A stretch of 64,000 nucleotides of DNA from Vicingaceae bacterium (GTDB lineage Bacteria; Bacteroidota; Bacteroidia; Flavobacteriales_E; Vicingaceae): NCBI GenBank assembly GCA_028245195.1, contig JAOKCF010000010.1, forward strand, positions 1 to 64,000. Reading direction: 5' to 3'. The stretch's first letter is position 1; each line of letters starts with the position of its first letter. The translations under genes and the position numbers were made by a program. Under the pieces are notes generated by a model, which saw only the letters and a program-made list of their open reading frames with translations, had not been told where the DNA came from and ran no database searches. Shown one piece after another: positions 1 to 6,927 of the stretch.

Positions 1-594
1 CAGGGAAAGGAGCAGGGTGTTCTCCTTCAATATCTAATTTTTGATTTGCTACTGATGTTCTTACAATATCTTCATTCCAATAATCTCCCATATTCTTTCC
101 TTTTATATTAGGTAGATATGGTGAAACAGAATTTGAGTATTCTCCATTTACACTTCTGTGTCGAGGGGGGAGAGATGGTTTTGTTTTATCGGAGAGTTTA
201 GTTAATGTAGGATAATAGTTATACTTTATAGATTTGGTTAGATGAAATATAAACTCATAAGATGGGGTTAGATTGGATTTTGATGATGAAGGTTTGGGAT
301 TGGTTTTAGACCAGATAATTGTGTTTCTGAGAATCCATCCTTGTTCTTGAAGGTTAAGGATTACCCTATGAGGAATATTTTGAAGGTTTCCATTGTAAAA
401 TGTATCTCCAAGAATTAAAAAGAAACTTCCTCCATTATTTAACACTCTCTTACAATCTCTAAGATGTTCTGATAGATTAACCACAAACTCCTCTGAGGTT
501 TTCTCATTCCCTAATCCTTTTTCATCAGAATAAGTTCTTTTATTCCAATAAGGAGTTAAATTAAAAATCCGTTTTTGATTAAATGTAAAGTTTT
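1..594 (-). pseudogene. DNA amino-methyltransferase fragment, 5' end lost, 3' end beyond window
   Basis: On the minus strand an open frame runs from about 604 leftwards off the window edge. Its translation contains NLTPYW, a degenerate version of methyltransferase motif IV (SPPYW), then RVLNNGGSFFLILGD, then GWILRNTIIWSKTNP, and near the edge EGEHPAPFP, which resembles the HPARFP block just before motif I in beta-class N4-cytosine/N6-adenine methyltransferases such as M.PvuII (from memory). There is no ATG, and the usual segment before motif IV is missing: the frame meets a TGA at 605-607, inside an inverted repeat. The middle proline of motif IV is Thr here. This looks like a 5'-truncated gene. 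A rare start codon within 540-600 cannot be excluded. The C-terminal part lies outside the window. Confidence 0.6.
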
Positions 595-623
595 TTGTCT
601 TATGTCAAAAAAACTTTACATTT
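581..623. repeat. 18-bp inverted repeat (hairpin) between methyltransferase remnant and membrane gene
   Basis: The left arm, 581-597, is AAATGTAAAG followed by six T and G. The right arm, 606-623, is C, seven A, then CTTTACATTT. The arms pair perfectly except for one extra A, with an 8-base loop at 598-605. The T-run and A-run lie inside the stem, so it is not a classical terminator with a 3' U tract. It sits at the point where the methyltransferase frame loses its N-terminus. Confidence 0.75.
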
Positions 624-645
624 GTTGAAATTTAAAAATTATCGT

Positions 646-1104
646 ATGAGTTATTTATTTAGTAATAAGCTTAAAAAAACAAGTGGTATGGCTTTTTATT
701 TGTCAATACTAGTTGGATTAGTTTTATTGTTAACAGATAGAATACAAGACATTTTTATTGTTAACGTTTTTTCAATTTTTTCATATGAGTGGTTTGGATC
801 AGAAAAAACAGGTTTTGGGTGGATAGAAAATGGGTTAGGTGACGAATTTTTTACCTTATTAATTATTGTTTCGGGATTAATAAACTCTTTTAGTAAAGAG
901 AAAATTGAAGACGAATTAATTTCAAGAATTAGGTTAGAGAGTTTGTCTTTATCTCTCTTTATAAGTTTTGGATTAATAATTATATCTACATTTTTAGTGT
1001 TTAATATTAACTATATGTATGTATTGGTGTTTAACTTATTTTTAATAATTCTCTTATTTAATTTAGTGTTTAAATTCAGACTATTCAAACACTATAACTC
1101 ATGA
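646..1104 (+). CDS. Small four-helix membrane protein paired with Xre regulator
   Basis: From ATG 646 this encodes about 152 residues with four hydrophobic segments (roughly residues 14-33, 60-78, 100-122 and 124-146), a charged loop after the second helix and a short basic C-terminus. An in-frame TTG at 595 would add 17 residues, but it lies inside the hairpin at 581-623, so 646 is preferred. The stop overlaps the start of the next gene as ATGA at 1101-1104, so the two are almost certainly co-translated. Two-gene units of a small integral membrane protein and a minimal Xre-type regulator are common in bacteria, often without known function. I do not recognise a specific family, and no catalytic motif is visible. 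Confidence 0.65.
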   Translation: MSYLFSNKLKKTSGMAFYLSILVGLVLLLTDRIQDIFIVNVFSIFSYEWFGSEKTGFGWIENGLGDEFFTLLIIVSGLINSFSKEKIEDELISRIRLESLSLSLFISFGLIIISTFLVFNINYMYVLVFNLFLIILLFNLVFKFRLFKHYNS

Positions 1105-1295
1105 AAAATAATTTAAAGTTATATCGAAGAAAGTCTGGATATACACAAGAAGATATTTCAAAAAAAATAGGTGTTTCTAGACAAACAATAAACTCCATTG
1201 AAAATAACAGATATCATCCCTCTATATTATTGTGTTTGAAACTTTCAAAAGAATTGGATTGTCAAGTAGATGATTTGTTTTTTCTTGAAAGATGA
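1101..1295 (+). CDS. Minimal Xre-family helix-turn-helix regulator
   Basis: This 64-residue protein is one Cro/CI-type HTH domain. QEDISKKIGVSRQTINSIEN (about residues 17-36) gives the two DNA-contacting helices, followed by HPSILLCLKLSKELDCQVDDLFF, the closing helices seen in short YozG-like or antitoxin-like regulators. It overlaps the membrane gene by four bases and probably regulates its own operon, perhaps in response to a membrane signal sensed by its partner (inference). No partner toxin is visible. No terminator-like hairpin follows immediately. Confidence 0.8.
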   Translation: MKNNLKLYRRKSGYTQEDISKKIGVSRQTINSIENNRYHPSILLCLKLSKELDCQVDDLFFLER

Positions 1296-1390
1296 TTTTA
1301 GAAAAGTTTAAGGGGGTAAGGTTAACCGTACAATAAGAATAAACCACCATAGTGGAATGAGTTTTATAGGGGGTGTTTAATCCCTCATCT

Positions 1391-1474
1391 ATGGGAAAAC
1401 GACCAAAAAAATTAGATAAAATTGAGAATCCAAAGATTGTATCAATTGGTTTAATTGATGAGAATTCCCATTAA
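1391..1474 (+). CDS. 27-codon ORF resembling the start of a ribbon-helix-helix protein
   Basis: An ATG at 1391 opens a 27-codon frame starting MGKRPKKLDKIENPKIVSIGL and ending at TAA 1472-1474. The opening resembles the basic N-terminus of small ribbon-helix-helix or mobilisation-accessory proteins, which usually continue into a helical half; here it stops at once. It is probably a gene fragment, or a short peptide ORF inside a non-coding region. A 7-bp hairpin (ATCAATT 1441-1447, AATTGAT 1453-1459) lies inside it. The flanking stretches 1296-1390 and 1475-1515 show nothing else. Confidence 0.2.
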   Translation: MGKRPKKLDKIENPKIVSIGLIDENSH

Positions 1475-1515
1475 TAACAAACTCACCTCAACGTTATCCC
1501 CTACTCGACTTTTTA

Positions 1516-1764
1516 GGATTATCCCCACCTCCTTCAATCCCTTACTACCCGATTGAATCTTTCTCAGAAAATAAATTGAGAAATTCTGTAATATTCTAAC
1601 GTTTATCGTTTCATTACCATATTTATAGATAACCTAAGTGTTCCAATCATAGGTTAAAACACTTACTATTAATTATCTAACAACTTCAATTGAGTAAGAA
1701 CGAAGGGAGGGAAAGGAAGTGGATTAGACATCGGGTAGTAATCTATAGGATTGAAATAATATCC
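1516..1764. ncRNA. Candidate structured RNA or long imperfect palindrome
   Basis: Two arms about 180 bases apart are collinearly complementary. TTCAATCC (1533-1540) pairs with GGATTGAA (1748-1755). TTACTACCCGAT (1542-1553) pairs with ATCGGGTAGTAA (1730-1741). AATC (1556-1559) pairs with GATT (1722-1725). TTTCTC (1560-1565) pairs with GGGAAA (1709-1714), with one G-T pair. Outside these, GGAT (1516-1519) can pair with ATCC (1761-1764). That gives about 30 pairs interrupted by short internal loops. The enclosed part has TAACCTA (1630-1636) with TAGGTTA (1650-1656), and AAGTGTT (1636-1642) with AACACTT (1658-1664), which cross each other. No coding frame fits. The strand is undetermined, and I match it to no known RNA family. 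Confidence 0.4.
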
Positions 1765-2130
1765 GAACATGACGGATGAGATTTCTCCGGTAGGGTTGAA
1801 AATGGTTATGGTATATGATAGATATGCGGGATTCAAACGGACTGGTCTAATCGAAATCTATAATTGAAGAATGGATTCACTCATTAACGGATACACAAAT
1901 CTGTAGGGTTTTGGTGTATCCAATTCAAAGATTGAATAAAACAGTAATGATAATGGATTATGTTTTATTTCAGAATTACTTGATTCAATTACAAGTTATA
2001 ACTGGAATGTTGGGGAATCACACTACCTTATGATAACATTTTAATGTATATAAAGTTTTGGGATTTTCCCAACGGGTATTATGAACTAAAGTTAAAACCC
2101 AATCAAACTTCAAAATAAATCACATGAAAT
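1765..2130. other. Gene-less interval rich in short hairpins
   Basis: No credible reading frame is visible. Several short inverted repeats occur: ATCCG/CGGAT around 1761-1776; GGATACACAAA (1889-1899) with TTTGGTGTATCC (1910-1921), one bulge; ATTCAA (1923-1928) with TTGAAT (1932-1937); AATAAAAC (1935-1942) with GTTTTATT (1962-1969); and TTGGGA (2058-2063) with TCCCAA (2067-2072). With the paired element to its left they make a structured stretch of over 500 bases. Each stem alone could arise by chance in AT-rich DNA. Confidence 0.5.
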
Positions 2131-2161
2131 AAAAAAGGCTCGCATATTGCGAGCCTTTTTT
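2131..2161. terminator. Bidirectional rho-independent terminator of the ExbB/ExbD operon
   Basis: GGCTCGC (2137-2143) pairs with GCGAGCC (2149-2155), flanked by an A-run on the left and a T-run on the right, so it can act in both directions. It lies just past the stop of the last exbD gene (leftward) and also closes off anything transcribed rightward from the 1.1-2.1 kb region. Confidence 0.9.
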
Positions 2162-2183
2162 ATTCTATCCGTGGGAATTATGG

Positions 2184-2660
2184 CTAATCTACAATCTTAT
2201 CTGTCTTTTTCGTGGAATAGTTAATCTTTAATGCATTTGCCTTTCTAAGCTCTTGCTTAACATCCGTTACAATTCCCATCTCAGCTTTCTGATCCGCTTT
2301 GATTGAAAATGTCATCAACGGCACCTCTGCAGGGTCCGTTTGCTCTCTTTCTCCTTCTACAAAAGGAATAATATCTTTTTTAGTTGCAAACGCATCGTTT
2401 AATTGGATTCTATCCGCTGTTCCAAATTGAGCTTGTAATAAATCTGTAGGCTCCCCAATGTAAATGTAACTTACTAATGATTTTCGCTCTAGCTTATTAA
2501 CCTCTGTAGCCATCGGTGTCACCACCTTTACTTTCAATGTTACTTCTCTCATCACGGTAGTTACCATGAAAAAGAACAACAGCATAAAAACAATATCCGG
2601 AAGAGCCGCTGTATTAACAGCAGGAATTCCACCGCTTTTTTTCTTTTTAAACTTTGACAT
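2184..2660 (-). CDS. exbD: ExbD/TolR-family biopolymer transport protein (second copy)
   Basis: This 158-residue protein has a short basic cytoplasmic start, one transmembrane helix at about residues 21-35 (LPDIVFMLLFFFMVTTVM) carrying the conserved Asp essential for proton flow in this family, and a periplasmic domain. It is the last gene of the four-gene operon, 2 bases after the other exbD. The expected role is to couple the inner-membrane proton gradient, with ExbB, to energise TonB-dependent outer-membrane transport or a related process. Two dissimilar ExbD proteins per ExbB is usual in Bacteroidota and may give a heteromeric stator. No tonB gene is nearby. Confidence 0.88.
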   Translation of the reverse strand: MSKFKKKKSGGIPAVNTAALPDIVFMLLFFFMVTTVMREVTLKVKVVTPMATEVNKLERKSLVSYIYIGEPTDLLQAQFGTADRIQLNDAFATKKDIIPFVEGEREQTDPAEVPLMTFSIKADQKAEMGIVTDVKQELRKANALKINYSTKKTDKIVD

Positions 2661-2662
2661 AT

Positions 2663-3262
2663 CTATTCTCCTGCGTTTTTAGGTTCAGCCTCAGAAATTC
2701 GTTGTGGATATACCTTCTTAACCGCTTTTAATTGATCTTCAGATAATTTTGAATCTTCAGCTTCAAGTTCTTGCATCGTTTTTCCAAACTTTTGCTGAGC
2801 ATATTCATTTCTCACTTCGTTGTATGCTCCCACTAGCTCATTTTGAACCTTAATGTACATTTCGTAAGAAGTTCCCCTATCATTCTGAAGAGATACAATT
2901 TGCTTCGAAACCATTATTTTACCTAACAATGGAACATCCGTTGCTCTACCTTCTGGCATTGACTCGTCTGTAAAGGTCTTATCACCAACAATAAATTCTT
3001 TGGCTGTTTCTCTTAATTGAGATACTAAAATTAGTTCTCCTTCAACTAAGAGTGCATCATTGGCATTAACTAAAACCTGAAAAACATTGCGCTCTTTCAC
3101 CTCCGGTGGTTCTTCCAATTCCTCCTCAATCGGCGGTGGGAGCTTACGGGTTAATCCCGTATCGACATCCATTGTAGTAGTTACCAAGAAGAATATTAAT
3201 AGTAAGAAGGCAATATCTGCCATCGAACCTGCATTAATTTCTGGGGATTCTCTCCTTGCCAT
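2663..3262 (-). CDS. exbD: ExbD/TolR-family biopolymer transport protein (first copy)
   Basis: At 199 residues this is longer than the typical 130-150. It begins MARRESPEINAGSMADIAFLLLIFF, with the conserved Asp at position 16 at the start of the single transmembrane helix. A PPPIEEELEEPPEVKER linker follows, then an extended periplasmic domain ending in a charged region. The sequence differs strongly from its neighbour, so this is an old duplication rather than a recent copy. It lies 8 bases after the 137-residue membrane protein gene. Assignment to the ExbD family is clear; the substrate or receptor partner is unknown. Confidence 0.88.
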   Translation of the reverse strand: MARRESPEINAGSMADIAFLLLIFFLVTTTMDVDTGLTRKLPPPIEEELEEPPEVKERNVFQVLVNANDALLVEGELILVSQLRETAKEFIVGDKTFTDESMPEGRATDVPLLGKIMVSKQIVSLQNDRGTSYEMYIKVQNELVGAYNEVRNEYAQQKFGKTMQELEAEDSKLSEDQLKAVKKVYPQRISEAEPKNAGE

Positions 3263-3270
3263 CTAATTTC

Positions 3271-3684
3271 TTATTTAAAAATTTTCATAAATGCTGAAGA
3301 AAGGGTAGCTAAAATTGCTCCAATTGCCAAAATATAAAAGGCAACTAAACCAGTACTAACTAATTTTGATTCCTCAGAGCTTGATATAAACTTAGCATAT
3401 TTCGGGGTCATTTCATCTCCTGCCAGTGCGTATGAAATTCCAAAAACAACTACCAATGCACCAACACCAATTAAAGCTCCTTTGGCCGCTTTTGCGTCTT
3501 TTGTCATCGCTATAATTGGAAATACAACTGCTGAAGCAGTAGCAAGTGCCATTAATACATAACACCAAGTCATTAAAAGTTCCGTATCAACTACTTCAAG
3601 ATAAAACAGAACACCCAACAATGCGCTAACTCCTAAAAGGACATAGAGCACAATAGGTAATATTTTTGATAGTCCTTCAGACAT
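3271..3684 (-). CDS. Four-helix membrane protein of the ExbB/ExbD operon
   Basis: This 137-residue protein has four hydrophobic segments (about residues 8-27, 36-59, 70-90 and 110-132) separated by short polar loops. I recognise no domain. It sits 2 bases after the exbB gene and 8 bases before the first exbD, so it is translated with the stator and is a candidate accessory subunit. I recall a similar unnamed gene between exbB and exbD in related Flavobacteriia, which supports a conserved partnership, but its function is not known to me. Confidence 0.8.
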   Translation of the reverse strand: MSEGLSKILPIVLYVLLGVSALLGVLFYLEVVDTELLMTWCYVLMALATASAVVFPIIAMTKDAKAAKGALIGVGALVVVFGISYALAGDEMTPKYAKFISSSEESKLVSTGLVAFYILAIGAILATLSSAFMKIFK

Positions 3685-3686
3685 AA

Positions 3687-4565
3687 TTAAGCTTTTTTGT
3701 TTTTCAATTCATGAGCAACTAATAAGTCAATTAAACTAATAGATGCATTTTCCATATCATTAACGATGCTATCCACCTTCGCTACGATATAATTATAAAA
3801 GATTTGAAGAATAATTGCAACGATCAAACCAAACACGGTTGTTAGAAGTGCAATTTTAATACCTCCCGCAACCAATGAAGGAGAAATATCTCCTGCTGCT
3901 TCAATTGCATCAAATGCTCCAATCATACCAATTACTGTTCCCATGAAACCAAGCATCGGTGCCAAGGCAATAAACAATGAAATCCAAGAAACCCCTTTCT
4001 CTAACAATCCCATTTGAACAGAACCGTATGAAATAACTGATTTCTCAACCATCTCAACACCTTCGTGGCTTCTGTCTAATCCTTGATAAAAGATACTTGC
4101 AACAGGTCCGCTTGTATTTCTACATACCTCCTTGGCAGCATCAACTCCACCTGAATTTAAAGCATCTTCTACATTAGCCAATAGCTTAGTGGAATTCGTA
4201 GTTGCCATGTTCAAGTAAATTATTCTTTCTATTACTATTGCTAAACCTAAAATAAGACATAACAATACAATACCCATAAATTCCGGGCCACCTTCGATAA
4301 ACTTTTCTTTTAATACTTGGTGAAAAGATTTTTCCTCTTCAACCACTGCTGTTTCCTCAACATTCTTTTCGGCTTCCATTGCCTCTTTTTCGGCAACAGC
4401 CGCAGCCTCTTCAGCAGCTTTCTCAGCAGCCATAGCAGCAGAATCTACCATTTCAGTTGCAGTTTCTTCTGTTGCAGCTTCTTCGCCCTCTTGAGCCATT
4501 GCGCAGTTGCTAACTCCAAAAGTTAAAAAGGATGCAAGAGCAAATAAAGTAAGTAACTTTTTCAT
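3687..4565 (-). CDS. exbB: MotA/TolQ/ExbB proton channel with Ala/Glu-rich N-terminal extension
   Basis: The 292-residue protein starts with a signal-peptide-like segment (residues 1-24, ending in AMAQ). Residues 25-80 are almost only Ala, Glu, Met, Val and Lys, predicted to be a long helix or coiled coil in the periplasm. The core from about residue 90 is the TolQ/ExbB channel, with three transmembrane helices; the last pair contains LAPMLGFMGTVIGMIGAF, a family signature. It is the first gene of the leftward operon and forms the proton-conducting core with the ExbD proteins. The start is at the signal peptide. The extension is unusual compared with E. coli ExbB but seen in related Bacteroidota. 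Confidence 0.9.
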   Translation of the reverse strand: MKKLLTLFALASFLTFGVSNCAMAQEGEEAATEETATEMVDSAAMAAEKAAEEAAAVAEKEAMEAEKNVEETAVVEEEKSFHQVLKEKFIEGGPEFMGIVLLCLILGLAIVIERIIYLNMATTNSTKLLANVEDALNSGGVDAAKEVCRNTSGPVASIFYQGLDRSHEGVEMVEKSVISYGSVQMGLLEKGVSWISLFIALAPMLGFMGTVIGMIGAFDAIEAAGDISPSLVAGGIKIALLTTVFGLIVAIILQIFYNYIVAKVDSIVNDMENASISLIDLLVAHELKNKKA

Positions 4566-4861
4566 ATTTTAATAATTAGTGATTCAGATTTAGTTTTAAT
4601 TTTTCTTGTAATTGTCTGCGAATTTAATAGTCTTTATACAATTCTAATAATTTATTTCAAAATATTGATTTTTAATGGACAAATAACAGCGCAAAAAGCT
4701 CTTTGATGTGCTGAAAAAGCTGTTTACACCACTTCAGTTGATAAAATCTCATTTCATAGAAGCAAACCATAAGCGCACATTCGATAGACATGGTCTCTTA
4801 TTTAAATCAACAATTTTAGATGCCATCTTTAAAGAACTTTTCTCCCTTTGCAGATTAAGTG
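4566..4861. other. Intergenic region upstream of exbB
   Basis: There are 296 bases between the exbB start and tRNA-Ser. Short frames on both strands have no protein-like composition and overlap the tRNA. I found no exact TAnnTTTG box on the minus strand. The promoter of the leftward exb operon should be here, but I cannot place it. Confidence 0.5.
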
Positions 4862-4948
4862 CGGAGAGGAAGGGATTCGAACCCCCGATACGGTTGCCCG
4901 TATACATGCTTTCCAAGCATGCGCCTTCAGCCACTCGGCCACCTCTCC
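4862..4948 (-). tRNA. tRNA-Ser (anticodon GGA)
   Basis: The minus strand folds as an 87-base class II tRNA. The 5' acceptor strand GGAGAGG (from 4948) pairs with CCTCTCC at the 3' end, followed by discriminator G. The D arm is GGCCGAGTGGCTGAAGGC. The anticodon stem is ATGCT/AGCAT around loop TTGGAAA with anticodon GGA. A long variable arm (TATACGGGCAACCGTATC region) and the T arm GGGGGTTCGAATCCC follow. The 3' CCA is not encoded. Confidence 0.97.
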
Positions 4949-5041
4949 TTTGTTATCTTCACCCTAAGCCCAAAACGGCTTGCCAAATTAATAAATTTAA
5001 TGGCTAAAGCGGTTGGAAAACTACATATTAATTCTTTACAT

Positions 5042-6070
5042 TTAGGAAATCTCTCCTCTAATATTCTTATCAAGGTAGTTTCTTTTTTCAGCATCAGACA
5101 GTTCTCCACAAGACAATAGGTACATTAACTTAGTTATCGCTGCCTCAAATGTCATGTCTCTTCCACTAATCACTCCGGCTTGCTCTAAATGAACTCCAGT
5201 TTCATATTTACTTTGAATTACACTGCCCGTTGTACATTGAGTAATATTCAATATAATAACACCCCTTTCATTCAATCGAGAAATCTCTTCCGAAAACCAA
5301 GTGTCAAAAGGAACATTGCCACTTCCAAAAGTTTCAATAATTAAACCCTTTAAATTTGGCATGTTTGCAATTGCCTGAAAAATGTCTCTTCGTAAGCCAG
5401 GAAATATCTTTATTGATGCAACATCATCTATTATGGTTTTTCTTGCTATAAGCTTCTTGTCTTCCCAGCCACGTATTGCAAATCGGTTGTACTTAATATG
5501 AACTCCTGCTTCTGCTAGTAAAGGATAATTTGGAGATTGAAAAGCCTCAAAATTTTCGGCACTCACCTTTGTTGTGCGATTGGCTCGATATAATGAATAT
5601 TCAAAATAAAGCGCGACTTCAGGAACTATTGGCCTTCCATTCTCAGTAGCTAATGCAATTTCGATGGAGGTAATTAAGTTCTCTTTTCCATCAGTTCTAA
5701 TTTTACCAATGGGTAATTGACTTCCCGTAAAAATAATTGGTTTGTTCACGTTTTCCAACAAAAAACTGGTTGCAGAGGCGGTGTAAGCCATTGTATCTGA
5801 GCCATGCATAATCACAAAGCCATCAAAAAACTCATAGCTAGATTCAATAATTTCTAATAATTCTTTCCAAACAACAATATTCATGTTGGATGAGTCTATC
5901 GCTTTTACTAAGGATTTTACGGTTATGTTACAATCAAACTTTTTTAATTCCGGTATTTCGTTTTCCAATTGGGTAAAATCGATAGGGTGTAATGAACCCG
6001 TTTCAATGTCTTCGACCATGCCAATTGTTCCGCCGGTATAAATCAATAATAACTCTTTTGATGTGCTCAT
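5042..6070 (-). CDS. ansA: Type I (cytoplasmic) L-asparaginase
   Basis: The 342-residue protein hydrolyses L-asparagine to aspartate and ammonia. YTGGTIG (residues 11-17) carries the catalytic threonine and HGSDT (89-93) is the second active-site block; FTGSQLPIG follows at 114-122. There is no signal peptide, which fits the cytoplasmic type I family. Its start overlaps the TatD stop by four bases (6067-6070), so the two are co-translated leftward from the promoter at 6842-6849. Length is normal for the family. Confidence 0.93.
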   Translation of the reverse strand: MSTSKELLLIYTGGTIGMVEDIETGSLHPIDFTQLENEIPELKKFDCNITVKSLVKAIDSSNMNIVVWKELLEIIESSYEFFDGFVIMHGSDTMAYTASATSFLLENVNKPIIFTGSQLPIGKIRTDGKENLITSIEIALATENGRPIVPEVALYFEYSLYRANRTTKVSAENFEAFQSPNYPLLAEAGVHIKYNRFAIRGWEDKKLIARKTIIDDVASIKIFPGLRRDIFQAIANMPNLKGLIIETFGSGNVPFDTWFSEEISRLNERGVIILNITQCTTGSVIQSKYETGVHLEQAGVISGRDMTFEAAITKLMYLLSCGELSDAEKRNYLDKNIRGEIS

Positions 6071-6837
6071 GGTTGAAATATTTGAATTGCATTCTTGGTT
6101 GTTATTTCTGCAACCTTAGCAACAGAAACCTCAAAAATATCGGAAATTTTATCTGCTACATTTAAAAGGTATGCACTTTCATTTCGTTTACCCCTATAGG
6201 GAGTAGGAGCCAAATAAGGCGAATCTGTTTCCAAAACAATATTCTTTAAGCCTAATTCCTTTACCACTTTGTCTAACCCTGAATTCTTAAACGTTACAAC
6301 ACCACCAATCCCTAATTTAAACCCTCCGTAATTTAAAATGTGACGCGCTTGCTCTAACGTTCCTGTAAAGCAATGGAAAACACCTCTCATGTTTTCATCA
6401 TTCTCATCGTCCATAATTGCTAAAATCTCTTCAAAAGCGTCCCTGCAATGAATGTCAATTGGCAAGTTCAATTGTTTCGCCCATTGTATTTGCTTGCGAA
6501 ATGCCATTTCTTGTTCCTTTTGAAAACTCTTATCCCAATATAGATCCATCCCAATTTCTCCAACAGCGATAAATTTACCCGTCTTTAATTCAAGTTCAAC
6601 TAATTGTAGTTCCTCTTCTACATTCGACCCCACGGAACATGGATGCAAACCCATCATCGCAAAACAATGATCCGGGTATTTGTTCACCAAATCCTTCATG
6701 CCTTTCACAGAAGTTGAATCAATATTCGGCATAAAAAACTGTAACACTCCGGCATTAATTGCTCCTTTTATTCTTTCTTCTCTATCATCGTTAAACTTTT
6801 CAGAATATAGGTGTGTATGGGTATCGATTAAATGCAT
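6067..6837 (-). CDS. tatD: TatD-family metal-dependent hydrolase
   Basis: This 256-residue protein has the complete TatD metal site: HTH at residues 7-9, GEIG with Glu94, DIHCRD with His130, FHCFTG with His155 and ETDSPYLAP with Asp205. The family contains 3'-5' exonucleases and D-aminoacyl-tRNA deacylase-like enzymes; the exact substrate here is not determined. It is first in a two-gene leftward operon with asparaginase. The TACTTTTG promoter box ends only four bases before the ATG, so the mRNA may be leaderless. Confidence 0.92.
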   Translation of the reverse strand: MHLIDTHTHLYSEKFNDDREERIKGAINAGVLQFFMPNIDSTSVKGMKDLVNKYPDHCFAMMGLHPCSVGSNVEEELQLVELELKTGKFIAVGEIGMDLYWDKSFQKEQEMAFRKQIQWAKQLNLPIDIHCRDAFEEILAIMDDENDENMRGVFHCFTGTLEQARHILNYGGFKLGIGGVVTFKNSGLDKVVKELGLKNIVLETDSPYLAPTPYRGKRNESAYLLNVADKISDIFEVSVAKVAEITTKNAIQIFQP

Positions 6838-6841
6838 AGGG

Positions 6842-6849
6842 CAAAAGTA
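6842..6849 (-). promoter_or_regulatory. -7 box TACTTTTG for tatD-ansA
   Basis: On the minus strand TACTTTTG matches the Bacteroidota -7 consensus TAnnTTTG exactly. It ends four bases upstream of the tatD ATG (6837). No matching TTTG -33 element is seen at the usual spacing. Confidence 0.6.
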
Positions 6850-6927
6850 AACTTTAGAATGTTTTTAGTAGGTTAATCCTTGAATGGAAAACATCGAATG
6901 AAATTCGTTTATTTTGCCTTAGTGAAT

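Noticed and set aside
595-645. TTG 595 as start of the membrane protein
   Set aside because: It lies inside the hairpin stem and the added residues are not hydrophobic or conserved-looking; ATG 646 fits the first helix better.
1516-1764. Retron msr-msd or 6S RNA
   Set aside because: No reverse transcriptase gene adjoins; size and loop arrangement differ from the 6S consensus as I remember it. Left as an unknown element.
1300-2130. Integron attC sites or a group II intron as explanation of the structured region
   Set aside because: No RYYYAAC/GTTRRRY core pair at the right spacing, no domain V-like hairpin and no reverse transcriptase or integrase nearby.
4708-5119. Several open frames of 60-100 codons on both strands around the tRNA-Ser gene
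   Set aside because: They run through the tRNA, have no protein-like composition and no ribosome-binding or promoter context.
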